In this document: in pieces, positions 9,058 to 17,346 of the stretch | Position numbering within the stretch: position 1 is the stretch's first letter | Layout: each line of letters opens with the position of its first letter | Origin: Glaciecola sp048820975 | Lineage (GTDB): Bacteria > Pseudomonadota > Gammaproteobacteria > Enterobacterales > Alteromonadaceae | DNA length: 64,000 nucleotides | Assembly (NCBI RefSeq): GCF_048820975.1 | Contig: NZ_JBMEUF010000001.1 | Span: 186,001-250,000 of the forward strand | Direction of reading: 5' to 3' | Position numbers and translations under genes: made by a program | The notes under the pieces: generated by a model | Told to the model about the DNA's origin: nothing | What the model saw: the letters and a program-made list of their open reading frames with translations, nothing else | The model's database searches: none

Positions 9058-9114
9058 CTAAGTCTGGTCGTGCCACCACCAAGTAATGTTTAGTTGTGAT
9101 AATGTGTTTTGCAT
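9058..9114 (-). CDS. trpL: trp operon leader peptide TrpL (18 aa, three consecutive Trp codons)
   Basis: On the minus strand an ATG at 9114 opens an 18-codon reading frame, MQNTLSQLNITWWWHDQT, ending in TAG. Three adjacent TGG codons (9081-9073) sit near its end. It lies upstream of trpE and is followed after 33 nt by the attenuator terminator. This is the classical ribosome-stalling sensor for charged tRNA-Trp: stalling on the Trp codons should free the antiterminator and allow trpE transcription. The tandem Trp codons, position and downstream hairpin leave little doubt about its role, although its ribosome binding site is weak. The operon promoter must lie upstream of 9114, but I could not pin it down. 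Confidence 0.93.
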   Translation of the reverse strand: MQNTLSQLNITWWWHDQT

Positions 9115-9201
9115 CGTGTACTCGTATTGTTTCATAATTTAATTAGTGAGCGTGACGTTTATACTGGTTCAAAGTCATAACGTTTTAGCGAATGTAATTT
9201 G

Positions 9202-9210
9202 TGCTACACT
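9202..9210 (+). promoter_or_regulatory. possible extended -10 promoter for rnm
   Basis: TGCTACACT is an extended -10 (TG-n-TACACT) with only a weak -35 upstream. It would start transcription about 185 nt before the rnm start codon. It is the best candidate I see but not a strong one. Confidence 0.3.
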
Positions 9211-9400
9211 CTTGTTACAGACTTATTGTGTCAATCAGTATTGAAAGATCACTTTGCAAGCAACATTTTTTATTAAGCCGTAATCGGAAAAGTTAGTCTT
9301 GCACTAAGGCCTATAGAAGAAACCAAAACGGGTCTAAAGTCAACCTTGAAATGTTATTTGCGGCAAAATTCACATAATAAAATCGACTAAGGTATGTCAC

Positions 9401-10291
9401 TTGTTGAAAATAGATTTACATAGCCATACGCATTTTTCTGATGGTAAGTTAAGTGTGCCAGAATTATTGATGCGTGCAGAACAGATGCAGGTTGATTATT
9501 TAGCCATTACTGATCATGACTGCGTGGATGCTATTGCCCCTGCATTAGATTTTGTTAAGCAACAAAAGAAGCCCAAAGTTTCAATCGTGAGCGGCACTGA
9601 AATATCCACTCGTTGGCACGGCTTTGAAATTCATATATTGGGATTGGATCTAGACCATACCGATATTCGCTTAAAAGAGCGTTTGGCCAGTCAAATAGAA
9701 AAACGTAGTGAACGCGCGCTTAAAATAGCAGCGAAGCTTGCCAAAATTGGGATTCATAATGTTTATGAAGACGCTATAAAACACGTAGTGAGCCATGAAG
9801 GAAATAAGGCCTGCATTAGCCGGGCACATATTGCCCAAGTGTTAGTTGAGCGCGAGTTATGTGCAAACTTTCAGCAAGCGTTTACTCGTTACCTTGGGGC
9901 TAAGAAAAAAGCCTATGTAGTACCTGACTGGATTGATATTCCAAACGCGATTAAATGGATTCATGAGGCGGGTGGAAAAGCGGTCATTGCTCATCCTTTT
10001 CATTACGATATGACCACCAAATGGCTACGTAAGCTAGCCAATGAATTTGCGCAAGCTGGTGGCGATGCGATGGAAGTGCAGCATCCTAATTTAGCAAAAG
10101 CTAAGCATGAACTTATGGTTGATATTGCCATTGAAGCTAATTTACTAGGTTCATCAGGCTCAGATTTTCATGGCCCTTCGCGCTGGACAGAATTAGGGCG
10201 CCGTTTGCATATACCTGCTAACTTGCGGCCTATTTGGGAGTGTTTTGAACGTAACCCAATTATTCAAGAAAAGACGCCGCAAGGAAGCTAA
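9401..10291 (+). CDS. rnm: PHP-domain 5'-3' exoribonuclease RNase AM (TrpH/YciV)
   Basis: The 296-residue PHP phosphoesterase opens with the metal-binding HSHTHFSDG and has ITDHDC near residue 38, a conserved AHPFHY near 199 and SGSDFHG near 252. This is the full set of PHP ligands. E. coli YciV/TrpH with this architecture, now RNase AM, trims 5' ends of rRNA; the assignment is by family and by position next to trp. The start is a TTG at 9401 with AAGG 8 nt upstream; no in-frame ATG gives a better N-terminus. Its stop overlaps that of the convergent EamA gene by 4 bp. Confidence 0.9.
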   Translation: MLKIDLHSHTHFSDGKLSVPELLMRAEQMQVDYLAITDHDCVDAIAPALDFVKQQKKPKVSIVSGTEISTRWHGFEIHILGLDLDHTDIRLKERLASQIEKRSERALKIAAKLAKIGIHNVYEDAIKHVVSHEGNKACISRAHIAQVLVERELCANFQQAFTRYLGAKKKAYVVPDWIDIPNAIKWIHEAGGKAVIAHPFHYDMTTKWLRKLANEFAQAGGDAMEVQHPNLAKAKHELMVDIAIEANLLGSSGSDFHGPSRWTELGRRLHIPANLRPIWECFERNPIIQEKTPQGS

Positions 10292-11148
10292 GTTTTTTTA
10301 CCCGCTATTACTGATATTACGCCGCTTATAACTACCATAGCAAATGCGAAGGAATAGGCCGGGTAGAAGGGTTCATTAAATAACAAAACCAAGTATATTA
10401 CTGACACTAAGGGAGTTAGAAAGGTAAGCAAAGATAAATACTCTGCTTTAGTTTTACGCAACGCGGCAAGCCAAAAATAGTAAGACACCCCGTTGACTAA
10501 AATACCATTTGCTAGCACGGCGGCAATATTGTCAGAAGCCGGTAGTGCAAAATGCGACTTACTTTGCATTAACATAAATGATGCAACAGATGCGACACCA
10601 AAAAATACTGTGTTAAGTGGTAACGGAGCCATTTTAACGGTTTTTGACAATACTGAAAACAGAGCAAAACCAGCTGCGCCAAGCAATACCCATAGAAGCA
10701 CGGCTAAGTCAGGCACAACTAAGGCCTTAATGTTTCCCTTACTAATCACTAGCAACACACTGGCAATACCAGAAACTATAACTATTCCATGATGCCACTT
10801 AAACCTTGTTTTGCTGATTAACAAAGCAAAAACGATGATCCAGGCTGGCCATGTATACTGAACAGACAAAACTTCAATGTTTGCTCCTAACTTATAGCCT
10901 TGATACAAACAAAAGTAGTAAAAAAATGTGCCTAATAAGCCTAGAATAATGGCTTGCAGCCAAAATATTATTGATTGAGATTTTAATTTTCTTCCTTGCT
11001 TTTGCATTAGCGTTAGTGAGCCTAATGTAACGAAGGAAACAAGGCTTGATAAAAATAAAAATTGGTACTGATCTAAGCCTTTCATTCCCAACACAGAAAC
11101 AACAGGAATAAGCCCCCACAACAAAATGCAAACAACGCCAAATAGCAT
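10288..11148 (-). CDS. EamA/DMT-family transporter
   Basis: The 286-residue polytopic membrane protein has about ten predicted helices arranged as two EamA repeats (about 1-135 and 145-280), the drug/metabolite transporter superfamily layout. The substrate cannot be deduced. It begins 21 bp after the LysR regulator on the same strand, so the regulator and transporter are probably one transcription unit. The pair interrupts the rnm-yciO neighbourhood. Its last codons overlap the 3' end of rnm by 4 bp. Confidence 0.85.
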   Translation of the reverse strand: MLFGVVCILLWGLIPVVSVLGMKGLDQYQFLFLSSLVSFVTLGSLTLMQKQGRKLKSQSIIFWLQAIILGLLGTFFYYFCLYQGYKLGANIEVLSVQYTWPAWIIVFALLISKTRFKWHHGIVIVSGIASVLLVISKGNIKALVVPDLAVLLWVLLGAAGFALFSVLSKTVKMAPLPLNTVFFGVASVASFMLMQSKSHFALPASDNIAAVLANGILVNGVSYYFWLAALRKTKAEYLSLLTFLTPLVSVIYLVLLFNEPFYPAYSFAFAMVVISGVISVIAGKKT

Positions 11149-11169
11149 AAAAATTCCCTAGTAAAATAG

Positions 11170-12150
11170 TTAACCAACAGATTGGGTTAATTTTGCACAC
11201 AACTCTTTGTTACTGCCACATAGTTTAGGCATAGATTCAGTAATCATCTTTGCTTCAGCCTCTTTAATAATTCGGTGAACTAATTGGCGTAACCATATTA
11301 CGCCAAGGTCTTTATCTTGGCGTAAGTGCCAATATATGGTGGCGTCGGGCGGTGATAAATCTAAGGGGGGTAAGGTACCGGTAATGTCGCCGTTAATTAA
11401 GCCGTTTGAAATGGCCGATAACGGCACAACGCAAATTAAGTCACTATTTGCCAACAGTGGCGTCACCATACTAAATTGATTAACCGACATAGCAATTCGG
11501 CGTGACAAGCCATTTTGTGCAAGTACCTCGTCAGTAACACCTACTACATCGCCTGATAGCGAAACAAGTAAGTGTTCGGCTTTTGCGAACTCATCAAGGG
11601 TAAGTTTACTTTTCGCTAAAGGATGACCAGGGCGCATTGCGCAAATAAAATGAGGGTGGAATAAGTGCTGGCTGCGCACATTGCCGGTTTGCGGATCACC
11701 TGAGCCTATTACTAAGTCAACTGATGCGTCGTCTAACACTTGCCCAGTATTGACTATGGTGTAGGGCATCATATGTACATTAATACCAGGTGCATTTTTT
11801 TCGATTTCTTGGCGCAAACCTAGCATCATCATTTGCACCACTATGTCAGCCGCCGCAATTCTAAACGTTCGAGTAGATGTAGCGGGATCAAAATCATTTG
11901 GTTTGATAACCGATGAAAGCTCATTAATGGGTTGTTTAATTTGCTCCCACATATTTATGGCTTTTAATGTGGGTTTTATATTGCGCCCATCTTTTACGAA
12001 TAAATCATCTTTCCATGCCGATCGCATTCGACTTACGGCATTTGATACCGCAGGTTGGGTCATAGAAAGGCGGTTCGCCGCTCGGCTAATACTGCCTTCG
12101 GTCATTATGGCATCGAAAATAATAATTAAATTGAGTTCTTGTGGACGCAT
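11170..12150 (-). CDS. LysR-family transcriptional regulator
   Basis: This 326-residue regulator has an N-terminal winged helix-turn-helix (GSISRAANRLSMTQPAVSNAV at about 18-38) and a C-terminal periplasmic-binding-like effector domain (about 95-300). The HTH sequence and the FRIAAAD segment resemble the LeuO/NodD-type subgroup. It probably controls the EamA gene downstream and itself; the ligand is unknown. The C-terminal tail of about 25 residues is a little long for the family. Its 5' flank is an AT-rich 311-bp region shared with yciO. Confidence 0.9.
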   Translation of the reverse strand: MRPQELNLIIIFDAIMTEGSISRAANRLSMTQPAVSNAVSRMRSAWKDDLFVKDGRNIKPTLKAINMWEQIKQPINELSSVIKPNDFDPATSTRTFRIAAADIVVQMMMLGLRQEIEKNAPGINVHMMPYTIVNTGQVLDDASVDLVIGSGDPQTGNVRSQHLFHPHFICAMRPGHPLAKSKLTLDEFAKAEHLLVSLSGDVVGVTDEVLAQNGLSRRIAMSVNQFSMVTPLLANSDLICVVPLSAISNGLINGDITGTLPPLDLSPPDATIYWHLRQDKDLGVIWLRQLVHRIIKEAEAKMITESMPKLCGSNKELCAKLTQSVG

Positions 12151-12304
12151 TCGTTAGCTCACTTTTAGTTGCATACATAATCAATAATACATCATATAAA
12201 GATATGTGTTGCATGCGTTTATATAATTATATTTATTTTTTGTCTATGCTTAGACTGTATTATTCCAACATTTGTATACAAACCATTTATTTGTTTCCCT
12301 ACTT

Positions 12305-12370
12305 GCCCTGAATATTTCGAACAAGCTATATTCAATTAATCGTGTACACCGAAATCGTTCAGGGCTTTTT
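12305..12370 (+). terminator. terminator-like hairpin upstream of yciO
   Basis: GCCCTGAA (12305-12312) pairs perfectly with TTCAGGGC (12358-12365), followed by TTTTTATAT. An inner TTTCG/CGAAA pairing (12315-12319 with 12350-12354) extends the stem. The T-run fixes the direction as rightward. No annotated gene lies upstream of it on that strand, so it could end a small RNA or act as an attenuator before yciO. Confidence 0.6.
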
Positions 12371-12390
12371 ATATAGAGCAAGGGGAATAA

Positions 12391-12432
12391 ATGTTTGATA
12401 TACTTTACATTAAGCATTGTTCTAGCGTTTAA
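12391..12432 (+). CDS. possible 13-residue leader-like ORF upstream of yciO
   Basis: ATG at 12391 is preceded by AAGGGG at a 7-nt spacing and opens MFDILYIKHCSSV, ending in TAA. It lies just after a terminator-like hairpin and 29 bp before yciO. A perfect 7-bp inverted repeat, AGCGTTT/AAACGCT (12424-12438), covers the stop. The strong ribosome binding site is the main support; no homologue is recognised and translation is unproven. Confidence 0.35.
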   Translation: MFDILYIKHCSSV

Positions 12433-12461
12433 AACGCTTTATAAAATTAGAAGCGAACACC

Positions 12462-13082
12462 ATGAGTCAGTTTTTTTATATTCACCCTGATAACCCTCAA
12501 GCAAGATTGATTAAGCAAACATGCGAGTTAATTAAGCAAGGGGAAGTAGTTGTGTATCCAACCGATTCGGGCTATGCCATTGGTTGCCAAATGGAAAATA
12601 AGAACGCGCTTGAGCAAATTTGTCAAATAAGAGACATCCCTAAAAACCATAATTTTACCTTAATGTGCCGCGATATGTCTGAACTCTCGATTTACGCAAG
12701 AGTAGATAACACCGCCTTTAGGCAAATTAAAAACAACACGCCAGGCCCTTACACATTTATTCTTAAAGCCACTAAAGAAGTCCCCAAGCGTTTACAGAAT
12801 CCTAAACGGAAAACCATTGGTATTCGTGTGCCTGATAACGCCATTGCTTTGGCCATATTAGAAGAGCTGGGTGAGCCGCTTATGTCAACCACCTTAATAC
12901 TGCCAAACGCAGAAGGGGCTGAAAGCGATCCTGATGAAATTAGAGATAAGTTAGAAAAGCGACTTGGTTTGATTATTCATGGCGGTTATTTGGGTGAGCA
13001 AGCCACTACTGTTATTGATATGTCAGAAGGCGAATCTACTATTATTCGCTACGGCAGCGGCGATCCTAGCCCCTTTGAATAG
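12462..13082 (+). CDS. yciO: YciO/Sua5-YrdC-family protein (threonylcarbamoyl-AMP synthase-like)
   Basis: This 206-residue protein has the YrdC/Sua5 nucleotide-binding fold, with GEVVVYPTDSGYAIGC near residues 28-43 and KTIGIRVPDN near 119-128. It belongs to the YciO branch: the opening is FFYIHPDNPQARL, and the usual KxR signature of TsaC is altered. Related enzymes make threonylcarbamoyl-AMP for tRNA t6A; whether YciO does so in vivo is uncertain. It heads the plus-strand block with scpA starting 8 bp after its stop. Confidence 0.9.
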   Translation: MSQFFYIHPDNPQARLIKQTCELIKQGEVVVYPTDSGYAIGCQMENKNALEQICQIRDIPKNHNFTLMCRDMSELSIYARVDNTAFRQIKNNTPGPYTFILKATKEVPKRLQNPKRKTIGIRVPDNAIALAILEELGEPLMSTTLILPNAEGAESDPDEIRDKLEKRLGLIIHGGYLGEQATTVIDMSEGESTIIRYGSGDPSPFE

Positions 13083-13090
13083 GGTGAAAA

Positions 13091-13927
13091 ATGAGCGAAA
13101 AACCCCAAGACGAAAAAGCTGAGATTACGCAACAGCAACCTTTGGCTTTAGCCTTCGTTAACGGCGAGGCGCTCATAAGCAAACCTGAAGACTTATACAT
13201 TCCTCCTGACGCCCTAGAGGTCATTCTTGAAACCTTTGAAGGGCCACTTGATTTACTACTCTACTTAATTCGCAAACAAAAATTCGATATTGTAGAGTTA
13301 CCTGTATTAAAGGTGACTCAGCAGTACATGGAATATGTTGATGTAATGACGGATGTAAAGCTAGAGTTGGCGGGAGAATATTTATTAATGGCTGCAATGC
13401 TTGCTGAAATAAAATCTCGTTTGTTGTTACCCAAACATAATAGCAATGATGAAGACGAAGAAGACCCAAGAGCAGAGTTAATTCGGCGTTTAAAAGAATA
13501 TGAGCAAATAAAGAAAGCGGCAGAACGGCTTGATGCTGCGCCTAGGTTAAGACGTGATACTCACGTGGGTTCAGCCGATACCAGCAGTAATGTGCAAGCT
13601 ATAAAGCATTTGCCGCAGGTTCATTTACAAGAGCTTGTTGTTGCGTTTTACCAAGTTATGCAGCGCGCAGATGCATTTGAAAATCACCATATAGATAAAG
13701 AAGTTTTGTCGACCCGTGAACGGATGAGTTACATTTTACAAACCCTTAATAATCAGAGTTATACGCCACTTAATAAATTGTTAGTCGCTAACGAAGGGAA
13801 GGCCGGTGTAGTGGTGACATTTATTGCCATCTTAGAATTAGTGAAAGAATCCTTAATAGTACTAGAACAAGGGGAACCTTTTGCTAATCTTCATGTTAAA
13901 CTAGGGGAATATGAGCAAGATATCTGA
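13091..13927 (+). CDS. scpA: segregation and condensation protein A
   Basis: ScpA is the kleisin that bridges SMC head domains for chromosome condensation and segregation. The 278-residue protein shows the family core FEGPLDLLLYLIRKQKFDI at about 49-67 and AEIKSRLLLP near 107, then an acidic patch (DEDEEDP) and a C-terminal winged helix. A Pro-rich N-terminal extension of about 40 residues precedes the core. It overlaps scpB by 17 bp, so the two subunits are translationally coupled. SMC itself is not in the window. Confidence 0.95.
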   Translation: MSEKPQDEKAEITQQQPLALAFVNGEALISKPEDLYIPPDALEVILETFEGPLDLLLYLIRKQKFDIVELPVLKVTQQYMEYVDVMTDVKLELAGEYLLMAAMLAEIKSRLLLPKHNSNDEDEEDPRAELIRRLKEYEQIKKAAERLDAAPRLRRDTHVGSADTSSNVQAIKHLPQVHLQELVVAFYQVMQRADAFENHHIDKEVLSTRERMSYILQTLNNQSYTPLNKLLVANEGKAGVVVTFIAILELVKESLIVLEQGEPFANLHVKLGEYEQDI

Positions 13928-14546
13928 CCAGCAACTAAAACAATTGATAGAAGCGGCTATTTTTGTGAGCGAGAAACCCTTAAGTGTTGAACGCATGCGC
14001 AATACCATACTCGCCGAATTAGCTGTGTCAGTTCGCCAACTAAATAAAGCGCTCAAAGAAATTGAATTAGATTATGCTCCCCGCGGCATAAATTTAGTGA
14101 AAGTTGCTTCAGGTTATCGATTTCAATCAGTTTCGGGTTTAGGCCAGATACTGAGCAAGCTTTGGCAGGAAACGGTACCTAAATATTCAAGAGCAATGCT
14201 TGAAACATTGGCATTAATAGCATACAAGCAGCCCATTACGCGCGGCGAAATAGAAGAAGTGCGAGGCGTAGCAGTAAGCAGTAATATTATACGTTCTTTA
14301 AGTGAACGAAACTGGATAAAGGTAGTTGGCAACAAAGAAGTGCCAGGGCGGCCAGCATTATTTGCGACCACCGCTACTTTTTTAGATTATTTTTCATTAA
14401 CATCACTAAGTGAATTACCCTCTGCAGAAGAATTTGCGGCAAATATAGAAGCGGCACTAGACGCGACTAATTCGCCCGAGGTAACACTTGAATTAGACCA
14501 AACCCAAGGCGATTTATTGCCTGCTAATAAGGCAAATATACACTAA
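13911..14546 (+). CDS. scpB: segregation and condensation protein B
   Basis: ScpB dimers bind ScpA to form the SMC-ScpAB condensin. The 211-residue protein contains two winged-helix domains, with the diagnostic ALIAYKQPITRGEIEEVRGV stretch at about 101-120 and GRPALFATT near 144. The start lies inside the end of scpA, and its TAA shares an A with the rluB ATG (TAATG). The C-terminal 35 residues are acidic and low in complexity, as is common. Confidence 0.95.
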   Translation: MSKISDQQLKQLIEAAIFVSEKPLSVERMRNTILAELAVSVRQLNKALKEIELDYAPRGINLVKVASGYRFQSVSGLGQILSKLWQETVPKYSRAMLETLALIAYKQPITRGEIEEVRGVAVSSNIIRSLSERNWIKVVGNKEVPGRPALFATTATFLDYFSLTSLSELPSAEEFAANIEAALDATNSPEVTLELDQTQGDLLPANKANIH

Positions 14547-15436
14547 TGACAGCAAAAACACCTGTATCTGAGAAGCTACAAAAAGTGCTAGCCAATAATG
14601 GCTTAGGCTCACGCCGAGAAATGGAAAGATGGATAGAAGACGGACGAGTTAAGGTTAATGGCAAGCTTGCCACCTTAGGCGATAGAGTATTAACCCACGA
14701 CAAAATTGCAGTTGATGGGCATGATATTGCACGAGCAAAAGAAAAGTCGCCTTGCAGAGTGCTGATGTACAACAAGCCTGAGGGTGAGTTATGTGCAAGA
14801 GTCGACCCAGAAGGGCGCCCTACAGTATTCGAGCGTTTACCTAAATTAGAAGGTGAGCGTTGGATTACCGTAGGCCGACTAGATATTAACACCAGCGGTT
14901 TATTGTTATTTACCAATGACGGCGAACTTGCCAATAGGCTAATGCACCCTAGCCACGAAGTTGAGCGTGAATATGCGGTGCGCGTATACGGTGAGGTCAC
15001 ACCGAAAATGCTTCGAGACTTAAGCCAAGGCGTTAAGTTAGAAGATGGTATGGCTAAATTTAATCACATACACGTAAGGCCGGGTGACCCTGAAAGCTTA
15101 AATCACTGGTTTAACGTAACCTTGTCAGAAGGACGTAACCGAGAAGTTCGCCGTTTGTGGGAATCACAAGGTGTGCAAGTTAGCCGATTGATTCGCGTAC
15201 GTTACGGAAACTTAGAATTGTTTAAGCGTTTACCACAGGGCGCATGGGTTGAGCTTGATATTGAGAAAGTAAATGCTTTACGGAAAATGGTGCAATTACC
15301 AGAAGAAACCGAGACTAAAATACACTTGCCTGAAAAGCTTGATCATACCAAATTAAGCCGAATGCGCAGAAGTGTAAGAAAACATAAGTTAAATAAGGTG
15401 TCTGGTCAGCGTCAGCGCAGAAACCAAACTAGATAG
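14546..15436 (+). CDS. rluB: 23S rRNA pseudouridine(2605) synthase RluB
   Basis: RluB isomerises U2605 of 23S rRNA. The 296-residue protein has an N-terminal S4 RNA-binding domain (about 8-65, SEKLQKVLANNGLGSRREME) and an RsuA-family catalytic domain with VGRLDINTSGLLLFTNDG (catalytic Asp near 114) and EGRNREVRRLWE near 194. The C-terminal tail is very basic (RRSVRKHK, RQRRNQ), suited to RNA binding. It is coupled to scpB and lies 4 bp before truA. Confidence 0.94.
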   Translation: MTAKTPVSEKLQKVLANNGLGSRREMERWIEDGRVKVNGKLATLGDRVLTHDKIAVDGHDIARAKEKSPCRVLMYNKPEGELCARVDPEGRPTVFERLPKLEGERWITVGRLDINTSGLLLFTNDGELANRLMHPSHEVEREYAVRVYGEVTPKMLRDLSQGVKLEDGMAKFNHIHVRPGDPESLNHWFNVTLSEGRNREVRRLWESQGVQVSRLIRVRYGNLELFKRLPQGAWVELDIEKVNALRKMVQLPEETETKIHLPEKLDHTKLSRMRRSVRKHKLNKVSGQRQRRNQTR

Positions 15437-15440
15437 CAGT

Positions 15441-16265
15441 ATGAACGATTCAGATATTATTGAAGCTGGGCAGCGTGTAGCCTTAGGTATTGAATACACG
15501 GGTACGCAATATAGAGGGTGGCAGCGCCAAGCTACCGCCGATTCGGTGCAAAAACGAGTTGAAGATGCCTTACATAAAATTTTGCTTGAGCCTGTTCATA
15601 TTACTTGCGCGGGCAGAACCGATGCCGGTGTTCATGCTACTGCGCAATTAGTGCATTTTGACAATCCAGTGGCGCGTCCAGTAAAAGCATTTACCCGCGG
15701 TACCAACACTATATTACCCGGTGACATAGCCGTTACTTGGTGCAGAAGTGTCCCGCAAGATTTCCACGCTCGTTATTCTGCTACTGCAAGGCGTTATCGC
15801 TACATTATTTACAACTACCCATTACGCTCAGGCGTATTCGGCAATGGCGTTACCCATGCTTATGAATTATTAGATGAAAAGTTAATGCATGAAGCGGCAC
15901 AATATTTGGTGGGTGAGCATGATTTCACCTCGTTTCGTGCTGCCCACTGCCAAAGCCATACATCTTCGCGCAATGTACATTCAGTAGATATTTACCGCTT
16001 AGGTCACTACATTATTGTTGATATTAAGGCCAATGCCTTCTTACATCATATGGTACGCAATATTGTGGGATCGTTACTTCGCATTGGTACAAAAGAACAG
16101 CCTGTAGATTGGTTAGCCACTTTGTTGGCTTTAAAAGATCGCACCAAAGCGGCGCCCACAGCAAAGCCGCATGGCTTATATTTGGTTAAAGTGGACTATC
16201 CCGAAAAATTTAATTTACCCACTACTCAAATAGGGCCTATGTTTTTGCCCGATGAAATTAATTAG
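15441..16265 (+). CDS. truA: tRNA pseudouridine(38-40) synthase TruA
   Basis: TruA modifies U38-U40 in the anticodon arm of many tRNAs. The 274-residue protein has CAGRTDAGVHA with catalytic Asp61, RRYRYIIYN near 115 and the C-terminal FLHHMVRNIVGSL. The N-terminus is about ten residues longer than E. coli TruA, but the ATG at 15441 is the only good start after rluB. It closes the scpA-scpB-rluB-truA unit; 173 bp separate it from accD. Confidence 0.96.
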   Translation: MNDSDIIEAGQRVALGIEYTGTQYRGWQRQATADSVQKRVEDALHKILLEPVHITCAGRTDAGVHATAQLVHFDNPVARPVKAFTRGTNTILPGDIAVTWCRSVPQDFHARYSATARRYRYIIYNYPLRSGVFGNGVTHAYELLDEKLMHEAAQYLVGEHDFTSFRAAHCQSHTSSRNVHSVDIYRLGHYIIVDIKANAFLHHMVRNIVGSLLRIGTKEQPVDWLATLLALKDRTKAAPTAKPHGLYLVKVDYPEKFNLPTTQIGPMFLPDEIN

Positions 16266-16438
16266 TAGCAAAAGCTTGAAAGTAAACAAGATACTGAAGT
16301 TAGCAAGCGTAACACCTTAGACCACTTAAACGTTTAGTCGCGAGCGTAAATGTGGTTTAATTCCGCGATTAATTTCCGTATAAATACGTTATACTCACTT
16401 TAGTATTCGTAAAAGAATGATAACAACAGGAACGTTTC

Positions 16439-17314
16439 ATGAGTTGGATTGAAAAGATACTGCCAAAAACACAATCGGGTGCGAAAAGTAACGTACCGGA
16501 AGGGATCTGGACTAAATGTGCATCATGCAATGCTGTGCTTTACAAAACCGAATTGGAAAAGCAACTAGAGGTTTGTCCGAAATGTGATCACCATATGCGC
16601 ATCACCGCGCGTTCAAGAATTAATGCTTTTTTAGACGCAACTGACCGCAAAGAGTTAGCGAGTGACCTTGAACCACAAGACATCTTAAAATTTAAAGACT
16701 CAAAACGTTACAAAGATCGCATCAATGCGGCGCAAAAGGCGACTAACGAAAAAGATGCACTTATTGTTATGCAAGGCTCTTTAAACGGTATGCCGGTGGT
16801 AGTGGCTAGTTTTGAATTTGCATTTTTAGGCGGTTCTATGGCCTCTGTGGTTGGCGCAAAGTTTGTAGCTGGCGTAAATGCAGCCCTTGAAAACAATTGC
16901 CCATTTATATGTTTTTCAAGCAGTGGCGGCGCCCGTATGCAAGAAGCCTTAATATCTCTTATGCAAATGGCAAAAACCAGTGCTGCTTTAGCTAAATTAA
17001 GCAAGCAAGGATTGCCATATATTTCAGTACTAACTGACCCAACTATGGGCGGTGTATCTGCAAGTTTGGCTATGTTAGGTGATGTTAATGTTGCTGAGCC
17101 TAAGGCTTTAATTGGTTTTGCTGGCCCACGCGTAATTGAGCAAACCGTGCGTGAAAAACTGCCAGAAGGATTTCAGCGCAGTGAGTTTTTGTTGGAAAAA
17201 GGAGCCATTGACATGATTGTTGATAGGCGCCAAATGCGTGACAAAATGCACAGTGTATTGAGCAAATTGCATCATGCGAAATCAAGCCCAAGCCCTCTGC
17301 CAATAGCAGAATAA
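16439..17314 (+). CDS. accD: acetyl-CoA carboxylase carboxyltransferase subunit beta
   Basis: AccD forms, with AccA, the carboxyltransferase that transfers CO2 from biotin to acetyl-CoA, the first step of fatty acid synthesis. The 291-residue protein has an N-terminal zinc ribbon (Cys27, Cys30, Cys46, Cys49) and the crotonase-like core with SSGGARMQE and GPRVIEQTVRE. The zinc ribbon is a known site of mRNA binding and autoregulation in E. coli. AAGGCT-like signals are absent, but AACAGGAACG lies upstream of the ATG. folC follows after 32 bp, as in many gammaproteobacteria. Confidence 0.97.
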   Translation: MSWIEKILPKTQSGAKSNVPEGIWTKCASCNAVLYKTELEKQLEVCPKCDHHMRITARSRINAFLDATDRKELASDLEPQDILKFKDSKRYKDRINAAQKATNEKDALIVMQGSLNGMPVVVASFEFAFLGGSMASVVGAKFVAGVNAALENNCPFICFSSSGGARMQEALISLMQMAKTSAALAKLSKQGLPYISVLTDPTMGGVSASLAMLGDVNVAEPKALIGFAGPRVIEQTVREKLPEGFQRSEFLLEKGAIDMIVDRRQMRDKMHSVLSKLHHAKSSPSPLPIAE

Positions 17315-17346
17315 GTGCTTGCGAGTATTACAAGGCTTCACATTGC

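Larger units (their letters stand above)
12151..12461. other. 311-bp divergent spacer between LysR and yciO
   Basis: The first 110 bp are very AT-rich and should hold the lysR promoter and any LysR operator, though I could not identify a clear one. The rest holds a terminator-like hairpin (12305-12370), a 13-codon ORF with a good ribosome binding site (12391-12432) and a palindrome over its stop (12424-12438), each listed separately. Confidence 0.7.

Noticed and set aside
9130..9180. TrpR operator upstream of trpL
   Set aside because: A GAACCAGT half-site is visible, but the symmetrical partner is missing, so I do not call an operator.
12239..12268. Sigma-70 promoter for a small RNA before the 12305 hairpin
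   Set aside because: TTGTCT and a TATTAT are present but separated by only 12 bp, too close for a sigma-70 promoter.
14524..15000. 158-residue antisense frame opposite rluB
   Set aside because: The Ser/Pro/Leu-rich translation is what the complement of a basic RNA-binding protein gives; rluB is certain on the other strand.
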